Shown one piece after another: positions 35,301-47,300 of a stretch of 64,000 bases of DNA; position 1 is the first letter of the stretch, and each line of letters opens with the position of its first letter. The stretch is from assembly GCF_016920785.2 (NCBI RefSeq), contig NW_024609952.1, positions 1 to 64,000 of the forward strand. Direction: 5' to 3'. Under the pieces are notes generated by a model. The model had not been told where the DNA came from. It worked only from the letters and a program-made list of their open reading frames with translations, and did no database searches. The position numbers and the translations under genes are program-made. This DNA comes from Ixodes scapularis. Taxonomy: Eukaryota > Arthropoda > Arachnida > Ixodida > Ixodidae.

Positions 35301-38300
35301 TGATCTTTGGCTTCGCGTCGACCACTCAGTTAACTGCATCGTCAAAGTGCATCGTGACGACATTTTGACGTCACCACCAACTGCATCGTTTTACGAGCAT
35401 AGCTCGAACTGCATAGGGAAAAACTACATTTCAACGTCATGTCACGTGACCCGAGAGAAGAGCCAATCAGTGCCCGATGCAGTTATCTACATCATTCAGT
35501 TTGCGTTCCAGCATAGATAGACTGGTTAAGAATCGTACCGGCGTGCGATCGTGTATGACTACTGCGTGATGCACGTGAAAGATCCCAGGCTAGCGGTTGT
35601 ACTGCACTGGCTAAATGTCTCATCGACAGCTGAGGGACAAGTTGTCCGTTGAGGCAGACTAAGCTCTAGGCAGTATAATCTTACCCACACCGCAATATTT
35701 TTGTCAACTTAAAGCGTCAGTCCAAACCCCGTGCCCGGGTTTGTAGTATCGGCATTCAAAAGTCTATAAAACAACGCTGGCGGCAATAACATTTCTGTAA
35801 TCACTACCTACGCAAAGCGTAGGATTGGTTCCGAGTTCACGCCGAACGCTGATCCAACACTCATGTCTAATAATGCTCAAAGTGGATGCCCAATAAATAG
35901 CTAGCATATATAATCGACGCAGCTGCTACTAAGACAACATTCTTTCAAAAAGAACCTATTGTGAGCCTGCCAAAGTTAATTGCAAGCGTACGTCGCACTT
36001 ACATTCTAGTATGGGGCACCGTAATGACGTATTCTCTGGTAATAGGCAAGTCACTGGTTGTTTATTCATGCATGCTCATCAAATCGAGATGAACAACTAT
36101 GTTGGGATACAAAAAAATTAAGAAGAAACTTTGGTGCATGGGATGGATCCCACCTCTACTTGAATACATGTTAACACAACAACTAACGACATAGCTTGTC
36201 ATTCAAGCATAGCACCAGGCTGTGAAAGCAGATCAGCGTTTATGAACACCCCACGCACTTATCTTCTCGTATAATACGGTTATTTCTAACCGCCGTACTC
36301 GACGAAATAACTTTAAAACGTTTTCAGGCAGATACAGTTCTAACAACAAAATACTTTGAGTGCAGTCACGCTTGTATTTTAGAAACCAACGAGTACAGGA
36401 CTTCGCCATTCGCGAGGCTCAGTCTAATAGAACCTCTCTTTATAAGCCACCTGTAATTCACTTGAGGTGTACGGTACGTTCACGTGCAACTATGAGGCGC
36501 CTCTGAGCGATAGCGCATAAATCACAGAATGGTTGCTTATTCAATTGTTTCTACCCTTCCGACGATGGGATGCGATCGGTGTCATTTTCCACAAAGTTTT
36601 TGGGACATAGCGCGGATTGCAGCGTAAAAGTAAGAACAAGCAGGTTTGCTCTCTGGAGCCATCCCATTGGGTCATGCTCTTACTACACCATGAATGTATA
36701 AATAGATGGAGCCGTAATAAACCAAAATGTTTTGAAAATGTAAGTTCAGTTAACTTACGAAATGGCGCTGAAATGATGTGATAAAAAAGTGGTTAAGTTA
36801 AAACATGCACAAATTATTATTTGCAATGACGTATAAGTTATTAAACATTCATGACACCAAAATACAGACGGCTACTATAAAAAGCCCCCATATCTACGTC
36901 CATACAGTGCGTGCGATGAGTCCGTAATCCTAATTCATGAAAGTCACATAGCTTAAAATAATAGTGTGAGAAACGTTGTAACCAGACGTTGCAACTTGTG
37001 CTGGGACAGAGCGTGCGTGAAACATTTGGTTCAAAACCCAGATTAAATCACATTTGAGGATAGAACAGTATACGAGGCTGATAATTTATAAATCAAACAA
37101 GAGAAATCGCAGGGAAACGACATCGTCTAGATTTGCAAGAGAGTTTGCACTGGCGTACACTTAGACGCCTCGCTGGCAGTAAGAATTTGGTTACTGCTGA
37201 AAAGGAGCAATTTATTATAATATTATTGCCTGTTTTTTCCGAGGGGAGAATTTGATCACTGTTTTGGGCAACGAAACCCCAGACCGTAGCGAACAACTTT
37301 TTTAGGCGTGCCAACTTCATACTATTTCAACCTTATATTAACGCGCGGAGGACGTACTGCATTGACAATATTTTGCAACACTGCCACCATCTTAATTCAA
37401 ACCGGAGTGATTAAACCGAGTGTCAAGGTTCTAACGACTAACAAAAGTATTCCTAAGAGCAAGCCTGAAAACACCAGCGTCATGTAATTATATGGAAGTT
37501 TATAGTCAAAAACAGGAGACTTTCACTAGCATGATGCTTAACTCACCGTTAATGACGAAACATTGTTCAAGCATCTCAGGGTAGTAACTTTCGTAGAGTA
37601 CCATGATGAGATAAACGAACTCGACCACTGAAAAGAAAAGAGACTGTCATGAACGTCAAAATGCATTCCATAGCCGGTAACATTTTAAGTATTTACCTTG
37701 GTGACTGTACACTTGTCGGATGCCAAAGTTGTCGAAGTCAAAAACGACGGTAATGGTATCCACGAGCTTCCCCAGCTGTAACAAAATATTGGCAGCAAAG
37801 ACGCTGAGTTCAGGATATACCAACTCACCACATATCAGTGTCCTGCGGTGCAAAGCGAAAAGAGTGCTCTTTCAAAAGCGATATAAATGTCCAAGCGTCA
37901 AAAGAAACTCTATTTTAAATATTCACTAATATACAAAACTGACGAAAAACAAGGTATATTTAGCGGAAACAAATTAGGACGGCAATCGGTGGCATCAAGA
38001 TACCTGCGATCTCAATAAGCTGTTCTTATGCCCTTTGCGATAAGTGTGGAAACAAATAAGTTTGTCTCTTTGGCAGCCATCTCTTCCCAAGAATTCTTGA
38101 AAACAACACACTTTTGCACTGAACCCTTACTTTAGTTTCGTCACTCTTATCCAGCTCGCTTGCACCTTTCCATTTTATTGGATTATAATAATAACCTTAA
38201 ATTGCAAGCTTCACCCTCGTTGGTGTAGACTGGTGGCGGCTGATAAAACCCGTTTGCTCTACTGACGTCTAACTCCTGGTTAGCTCAGTTGGTAGAGCGT

Positions 38301-41300
38301 TCCACCTGTAATGGAGAGGTCCCGGGTTCGATACCCGAACTAGGCGGATTTTTTCGGTCGCGCACCAGTCGCCTAGCTGTGTTTGGAGATTTGTGTTGTC
38401 CTTTGTCCCTCTTGTTCCCCTTCTCCAGGGATTATTTTCGTCACTCTTATCCAGCTCGCTTGCACCTTTGCATTTTATTGGATTATAATAATAACCTTAA
38501 ATTGCAAGCTTCACCCTCGTTGGTGTAGACTGGTGGCGGCTGATAAAACCCGTTTGCTCTACTGACGGCTAACCCCTGGTTAGCTCAGTTGATAGACCGC
38601 TCCACCTGTAATGGAGAGGTCCCGGGATCGATACCCGGACCAGGCGGATTTTTTCGGTCGCGCACTAGTCACCTAGCTGTCTTGGGAGATTTGTGTTTGT
38701 CCTTTGTCCCTTTTGTTCCCCTTCTTCAGGGATTATTTTCGTCATGCTTATCCAGTTCGCTTGCACCTTTGCATTTAATTGCATTATAATAATCTTCATT
38801 GACTTCTCCAAAGCATTCGACAAGGTCCCTCATCAAGGTTTTTTAATGAAACTAAGAGATATTAATTTTGACCCCTCTGTAGTCAATTGGATTTCTGAAT
38901 TCCTCACTAATCGCACTCAGTACAGTTATATTAACAATGTAAAATTTACCAAAACCACAGTAACGTCCCTCAGACAACCATTCTTGGCCCTCTTCTTTTT
39001 CTAATCTACATTAATGATCACCATGGCATCACTTCGGAAGTACGTTTGTTCGCCGATGACTGTGTCATCTATAGACCGATTCATTCACGCCACGATCAAC
39101 TTAGCTTGCAGAACGATCTCCGACTTATAATTCAGTGGTGTCATAAATGGCAGATTGCTTTAAACTATAATAAATGTAAATCGCCAGTTTCTCCCGCAGA
39201 TCACATGTTCTATCCTCCTCTTACCACCTTTTTAGCATCCCACAACTGCTTGTTCATCGTATAAATATCTAGTAATTAATTTGACATCTGACCTGTCATG
39301 GACCCCTCACATAATATCTGTCATCGCCGATGCTAACGGCACTCTCGGATTTTTTCGCCGTAACCTCAGACAAGCTACATCCCCAGTAAAACAACTACCT
39401 TGGTCAGAACTAAGCTAGAATTCACTTCTTCCATATGGTCACCGTGGCAGACATATTTAACTAACAACCTGGAATCCGTTCAAAGCAGAGCCCTCCGTAT
39501 TAGTTATTCCGACTATTCGCCTTACGCAAGCGTATCAGGATTTCGCCAATCCGCTACCCTACTGAAAAAAACAAAAAAAAACATTTATTTATTATTTATT
39601 TATTCCATAGAGGGGGGTGTCGTGTAAACGTTTACATAATCATACAATATTTCACAAGAAAAAAATAGAAGACATCGTGTCACGCTAAACAGAACCATGA
39701 GGGGAAGACATTACATAACAAAAAAAGCCAGACACGCACTCACATCATTGGAGGTAGTCGACCTGCTAGAAAAAAAGAAATAGACCCAGCGAGCGAGTAA
39801 CAAACATACAGGGCAATATATGATTCATTCACACTAAAGATTCACGCAATAACAACATAAATGTATCATGATCAGTGTCCGTCGCAATTTCGCTTGCCAA
39901 CTCATTCCATTCGGTCGCCGCTTGTACGAACGGGGAGTATTTAAACAGATTAGTTCCTGCAAATGGAATATGAACTTTGTAACAATGATCATGACGAGGG
40001 GAAATGCGAGCCAGTGGGAGAATGTTGTTTTGACGGAAATCTGAGGTACTATGATAGAGTTTATGAAAATAGGATAACCTTGCGAGGTATCTTCGCTGGT
40101 GGAGAGTCAATAAACCAAGTGACCTCTTAAGTTGACTGACGCTTATAGGTGCATACGTTTTTAGTATAAACCTGGTGGCCCTGCTTTGTAATGATTCTAA
40201 ATTATTAATTAAATATTTGTGATGCGGGTTCCAAATTATAGCTGCATATTCCAAATTTGGCCTAATGAGGGTAGAGTATGCAAGTAGTTTTGTTTCTGCT
40301 GTTGCCATATATAAACGCCTTCTTAAAAAACCAAGTGACTGGTTAGCCCTCCTAAGGATATAATCTAGATGAGTGTTCCAGGAGAGGTTGGAAGTTAAGT
40401 GGACTCCTAAATATTTATATGTGGATACTTTATCTAATTTTGAATCTATAACTTTGTAGTCGTAATGAAAAGATGAGCGACGATTGGTAAATCTCATTAT
40501 TTTTGTTTTATCTATATGTATCTGCGTTTCCCACGTGTCACACCATGAAAGTATGATATCCAAATCACTTTCAAGAGTTAGGCAGTCGCTTTGACTAGCT
40601 ATTTGACGGTATACCACACAGTCGTCTGCAAATAGGCGAATCTTTGAAGAACTGTTGTTGGCCCCTATATGAAAGTAAACGGGTTCATACCGGTAACAGT
40701 TTAGCCATACCGGTCACCACTTTGCCAAAGGGGTCGCCCGTGTGGCTCAAAGGGGTCCCCCGTATGAACGATAACGGTCACCTATTTGGCCAAACAAGTC
40801 ACTCCTTTGGCAAACAGGTCGCTTGTCTGGGGAAATGGACGACTCGTTTGGGCAAAGTTGTCGTACGTTTTCTCAAACCGGTGACCATGTTACACAGACG
40901 GGTGACCGGTGACCGGCAAACCGTACCGTTTTAATTAAACGGCAAACTGTACCGGTTAATTCAAACTGTACCGGTTTATTCAAACTTTGTTTGAAGCATC
41001 CTTTTTTCCTAGAACTACCGCTGAGTGGAATGAGCTTCCTGAAAGCGTTGTAAATTTGAGATCATTAGATACTTTTAGTGAAGCACTACTCTCGCACTTT
41101 GTTGAGTAGTGGCTCTGTCTGTTTGTTCGCACTGCTTCCGCTTGTTTTTGAATATTGTTTTTGTACACCTCCTGCCTGGGCGTTCTACAGAATGCTGGCA
41201 GTATCACCAAATAAATAAATAAGTTAACTATTGACAACTAAAACTCACTGCCTGACGTAATTGTTTCCTTATCTTACACTCAGAAATTTTCTGCACCCAT

Positions 41301-44300
41301 TAGCTTATTTTTTTCTAACTCATAACTAGATTACAGCGTGTTTTTGTTGATAAATAGTGTTATTTGTTGGTTTTTTGAAGTGCTGACTCCCTCGCACAAT
41401 TCCCCCTGGGCCTTCAAGCACTAATAAATGATGATGATGATGATGATATGCCGCCGAATGGCGCAACAAAATTAGATTGTTACCCACACACCACATTAAA
41501 AATCGTTTTCTTATAAACTAGATAGACAATACTCAGAAATAGTCAATCCCAATCTAGAGAAATGGCTAGGAAAGCACACTGCCTCACTGGAATACACAAT
41601 TCGACATAATTGCTCACCATGAAAAATACAGAAAACCTCAGAAAATGTTTTTTTCTTTCAAAGAAGTTGCAACTTTAAGCGTTATGTGCCCTTTCTTATG
41701 ACGTGTTCTTGTACCGCGGTATGAAGTAAAATACACATGTCAGGTTTAAATATTAATTTTATATACAGCTGTTTATGTCGGCGAGATTCAATATAACCCA
41801 GCAAGGAGGCATCGAAACGTTTTCAATCGCGTTATAAATAAATAAAAAAATTCTGGGTGAATATGGACACATCTTCTTAGCGGCTCGAAATTGCAATTAT
41901 TTTATACAAACAACAAATAACGTCACAAAAGGGCTAGAAACTTGGTCTACCTCAAAAAATATTTTAATAATAAGTGAGAATAATACAAAAATCATATGCT
42001 TTTTAGTCCCAAAACATAAGATTGTTAATCTTTCTAGCGGCATCATCTTGCACTGTTCCCCCATTGAAATACTAAGTTCTACATTAACTATATTAGTAAG
42101 TACATTCCATGAACTAAGCACATAGACGGCATCATTTAAATAATTGCTGGTATCATTGGTTTCCTACATAAACGTTGTTTCCTGCTCCGTTAAGTGTCAA
42201 ATGACTATTTTACAACACGTTTGTTCTTTTTAATTTCATTTTATTTATAATTGCCTGGTTTGGCATATTACAATAAAACAAATATACATAGAACATTCTT
42301 ATTGCAAACGAGTGCACTCAGGCTCGTGTAACGTGCCGTACAATTTCCACAGGTGATACACTTTTATTATTTAAATTATTTTTAAAAAAAGCTAACACGA
42401 CGGATAAGGGCTTAGCGCGAAGTATAGGCAAGGTTATTTTGAAAATAATATGTATTTTTTCTAAATTTGGTATTATTCAGAAAACAAAATTCACAAAAAC
42501 AGTACACTCGTCAACGGACTTCGGAATGGTAGAAACATCCCCCACAGATTACGACATTCAAATTAATAAAAGGATCTGACCAACAAATACTTTCATCAAT
42601 TTAAAAATATTAATATAATAAATTATAGCCTATGTAAACTTTGCCAATTATATATTTAAATATATACATTAGCTGTTTTGTTGTTGCCCAGTTTTCCTCT
42701 AGGCGAAGCGGAATAAGTTCGCAGTGTAGACATTTCTTCAAAGCATTTTGCAACTATTGTATAAAGCTGAAAGCCTACAATGCTCATAAATTTTAACCTT
42801 TTTTCACTTTATTTGTGTTGACATTTATTTTGTTTTGTTGTGCTTTTGTTAAGGGATCTTTTTATTAGAAATAACTTTAGTTTTCTTCACCTCTGTGTAC
42901 CTGTGACGGGGCAGCGGACCAGTCGAGCTGCTTGGACAGCTTTTTTGCCGTGCCCTACCATATGTATGTACAATACATGGATATGTATTGTGAATAAATT
43001 ATTACTTATACCTCTTCCTGCTTCTTTTTGCGCCTCTTCGCTGGGCCTAGACCATAGGTCTCACCGTAACTTGGCAAACGGTGAAGGCTACGGTCTCAAG
43101 GAGCCAATAAACGCGTCGGAGGGAGACAATAGACTTTTACTCTATCTCACGAGTCGCGCGCAGTGATGGCACAGCCAGGAGCAGGAGACAGAGAAAGCCC
43201 TCTTTTGTACAAATTTTGAGCCGCAGCTTAATCCCTTCGGGGGACGAAAGGGACGTCTGAAACACACAAAGAGGATCCGGGTTAAGAGGGGTGTTTCTCT
43301 GTTCCTATTCTCTAACTGCTTGGGTTACGGTGTCGCCCTTGTACCCTTGTTTTAAACTATCAAGTGCTTGCCACAATTGCTCTGATTGGCTCTAAGCTGC
43401 CGTAGCTTTGCTATTTACCAAGTTACAGGGGAACGAAATCTAGTAAGAAAAGCAGTTTAGATTTTTACTGAACCTCGCCACACTTTTAATTTTTCAAACG
43501 TTCCTTAGTTCAATTCGATTACTACAGCTTTACTTGTGGAAGCGTCTTTCCTATATGCTGGAACACTGCCTATCTGTGAACCGGTTTAAAAATATGACTG
43601 TCAGGTTATATCTTTAGATGACGTCACCGATGTCAAAATCGTCTTTGGGTTCACCTTTTTGCTTTGCGCCTTCATGTCTGCGATGATCTTTTCAACGATG
43701 TATGTGACATGCTTGACCAACGCCTCCTTTGATACGCACTGCAACATTCCTGTGTGAATAAATATCGTTCCTAATGATTTTTGCTTTACAGCTTAACAGG
43801 ATTTTATTTATTCCTAAATGAGATTGTTAAAAATCCAACGTACACTGTCAAATGAAAAACGGTATTTTCTAACAACAAATATACTGATTCCCGCACTGCC
43901 ACTTCTCCACCACCAACCATAAGCACCTTGCAATATATTGACATAAGGTGGCGGCTTCTAGATAACGTTTTCGATTAACTTGGACACCACTTTCTTTCCG
44001 ATAAGCAGCTGAGCCAGCCTGTCTATTTTAGTTTTTCATAAGGTGGACCACGGTGGGGGCTTCGAGCGTACCATTTGATATTGCTATCATTCTCAGTGAT
44101 ATGGGGAAGGAAAAATAACGTGACACGCTCCTGCAGCTTTATTAGCATCTGAGAAATTCTGGCCTGTCAAGGTTTCAATAGGAACTCTCTGGCTCTTCGC
44201 TGAGAAGCGTGAAAAGGGAAGATCGTCCGTTGTGATCACTGCTTACGAGAACTCGTCCATTGGCATCATGCTCGGAACTCAGGTAGTCGGTAAAATTGTT

Positions 44301-47300
44301 TGAATTTAATACAATTAAGGACGTTTTAGAGGTTTTAGGGCCACAAATACAATAGAAAAGTGAGAACGTTCCCAAGACAAAGCAGAGAAGCCATGATGGA
44401 CTGCCGTAAAGTAATTAGGCCTGTAAAAGCCGGCAATCTTTTACACATGCCTGATAGAATCTTAAGTGTATACGTAGCATGTCAAGCCTGCAGGGCAGTG
44501 CATGTTATGGTGACTGGTGGCACATCGAAACCTTCAAACACTAAATAGTTTTATGTTCTGAACAAACAAAAATAAACAAGCACTCAGAGAAATGTATTAT
44601 TCCACACAAGGAACGTTTTTGGAACTAAAAATATTTGCACCCCTCCCTCTTTCTTACTGTCGAAAGTAACACTTCCTACAGCAGAACAGAGGTGCTTGTA
44701 CGTCGATTTCGTTGGTCCGCACCACTATACGGTTCACGGGTTCACTGCAACTTGAAATACCTTTGACGAACCTAGCATTGTACGTCTGCGTTAATGTACA
44801 GCCAAGAGTAATGTCTTAGTGCTTCCAACAGCGTCTGACTGTTACAGTGCTGCTGAAGTCTTCAATGTTACCTTTGAAGTCCGCGTTGCCGAAACGGATG
44901 AGCCAAAAGGGTCGGCCTTCGCGATCACGGTTGCACTGACCGCCAGGAAAGTAGAGCCTCAGCACCTAAAATATCATTTTCGTTTTTACTTAGCTTCAAA
45001 GCGTAATCGGATGACCGGCAAATCTGGTGAGCTGTACACAATGTAAAATGTCGCATCCAAATTTCTGTCATCAAGATCAATCGAAATGCTAACCTGATGC
45101 AGAAACGGAAAAAAAGACATTGACATATATTTCGGCAAAAGGGAGAGCGCTGACATTAACCAAATTTTGCAGGTGGTCGACTGGAACACTTTATGTTACC
45201 TTCGAGCTGGAAAAACACGTATATAAAATTAAGGGAACATCGCAAGAATGAGTTCCTATTATGTAAATACGTGTTGAAATTAGTCTCTTCACTAAAATTT
45301 TTGACTAAATTATTGTTTGGATTAAATTTGCATTTGAACTTAAATTTGCATTTGAAAGTCAGAAGTTACGGAATATAAAACAAAGAAAGGAAGATAAATA
45401 AACATTGAATATAAGGCTGCGTTTCTTTAATCTCGCAGTTCTTCTATGTCCTATGGAAAAATTTATATATAAAGAACCACCAGCTATTCGTAAAAACGTA
45501 CTAAGCGCACACGGTTTCGTTTTTTTTTGTCCGCCATAAAATTTTTTTTTTTTTTTGTGAAATGTTCACTGTTCTACTTCTAGCACTCGAAGGAATCTGT
45601 TTCCATGTAGTACATAAAAGACGCTCCAGCATGCAGCACATGTTTAATTAATGTACTGCATGCTTGAGCGTTTATCATGTATACATTAAGAAGCATTAAT
45701 GATCAATGCAAAGTTTGGGAGAAGGCGCCTCAAGCACTAGTGCGAAGTTTCGGACAAATTGCATGTCTCAACTGAAGATGGGGTCTATACATACCACTAA
45801 TTATTAAAATTAATTCGAAAGAGACACACGCTCACCTCTGGATTTTCGTAAGTCTCGATAATCGAGTCGATATTCTCCCGTTGCCGCCAAAGAATGTTCT
45901 AGAATAAAAACAAAAGAAGAACTCAGCTTGGATGTATGCATCAACGAAAACACAAGAAACACATTGAACTAATTCATCTCAAGTTTGCGCCACGGCCTTT
46001 ACGGGTACTAGTGCAACTTCCATTGGCATGTTTATATACATAGATATTTGTCGCTGCTCTCGAGCCCTCTTTGATTTCTTAAAAGTCACGTGCATCCCGG
46101 TTCTTGTTCTTAATATCAAACCTATTGGTTTTTAGGAAAAATGTCCTGATCACTTTATTTTTGAACTGTAATTTTCTACAAAGGTAGTTCTGGGACCAAA
46201 TGGTAGGCGTTCGATGACGAACTCTCACACAAGAATTGCAGCACCAGTAGAGTAGTAGTTAACCTGATTAGCTACGTGAGAAACAATACGAAATACAAAT
46301 GACTTCAGCAGAGGGAGCTTTTTGTTCATATTTTATACGGTTTTCGTCGCTAACTTCGTTGCACACATTCAACCGCTACGTTTTAAGCTGAGCTGTCAAT
46401 ATCATGCCCATCCAATTTAAGGTTATTTATCTTGCAAAGAAACAGAAAACGTGAGCGCTAAAAAAATAGCGGTTTACTGTCCAGTGCTTTTTGAAAGTTT
46501 ACACTAAATTTTATGTGTTTGAAGTAAATATTTCATGGCCATAAATCACCATATTGTTTCGGGAACTACCAAAAGCAATGAGGGTCACAGGTCTGAAGCG
46601 GCCGGTAGCAGCCTATGAATTCATCACGTGGTGTCCGTATGTCATGTTTTAGGGATTCTTTCGCTTTACATAAAAGATAAGAGTATACATTTTAGCAAGA
46701 AACTTCTTTAATTAGCCGAAGTTTACGCGAAAATTGTCATCAAAATTTGTCACGAAGAATTGCAATGAAGGTATGTCATGTAGGACAGTCCCTTCAAATC
46801 CATCGCTAAATACGTACATAGGAGAAATATTGTCACGTGGTGTCCGCGTGCCCTCTAAATTTAGAGGAAAAAACAAAAGTTACGTGAAGAACACGTAACC
46901 TCTTGTCACTCGTGTTTTGTTCACTAAATCTAGCAAGAACATTGACGTCACCCTACCACGTCATGTGACCTCAACTCACGTGACGCCACTTTCTGCAAGG
47001 TGGTCCTGCGAGGTGGTAGTTTGCGCTCAACACATTCTGCTTATTGGCCTTTGTCGACATGATCGAGCTTCTGTGTTTTTGTATTGACTCCAATATTATC
47101 GCAGGTTGAATGCTTATTGTGATTTCTGTGGCGCAGAATACACCATCTACGTGGTAGGTAGGCGTTTGTTTTTTTGATGATAAAGGACATCAACCATTTT
47201 TTTTGTTTCAAGGGGCATCTACATTAAGCAATAAGCCAACCAGGCAAGATAGTAACAAAGTAAGCGTTACTTAAATCGAGAGTTCAAAGAAATAGCACAT

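Larger units (their letters stand above)
33956..35513 (-). mobile_element. PIF/Harbinger-type DNA transposon inside a SINE
   Basis: The ends TGCTGGAA and, inverted, TTCCAGCA are each followed a few bases inward by aaactgaat, giving imperfect terminal inverted repeats. TA flanks both sides (33954-33955, 35514-35515). The interior carries a broken HARBI1-like transposase on the minus strand. A second SINE copy lies within it. The exact target duplication (normally 3 bp for this group) is not clean. Confidence 0.6.
33841..35700 (+). mobile_element. tRNA-like SINE (outer copy) split by a DNA transposon
   Basis: The head (33841-33953) contains cagctcggagaacgtggagc and a B-box-like gggttcaatc. The tail resumes at about 35516 with aatcgtaccggcgtgcgatc and gtactgcactggctaaatgt. 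Comparison with the uninterrupted copies at 34130 and 54150 shows these are two halves of one SINE. The family head looks like a class II tRNA (Ser/Leu type) with a gccgagtggg A-box in other copies. Confidence 0.7.
38136..38789 (+). repeat. 300-bp tandem repeat with tRNA-like heads
   Basis: The same block appears at offsets of 300-301 bases: ttcgtcactcttatccagct starts at about 38137, 38437 and (diverged) 38739, giving two full units and a part. Each full unit contains a tRNA-Thr-like head, a ttttttcggtcgcgca body and a gattataataata stretch that resembles a SINE 3' tail. The third partial unit ends at ataataat directly beside LINE RT sequence. Lies in intron 6. Confidence 0.8.

Noticed and set aside
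38275..38644. Two genuine tRNA-Thr genes
   Set aside because: Cloverleaf and anticodon fit, but both lie in a 300-bp tandem unit with SINE-like body and the second copy has substitutions in the D and T arms.
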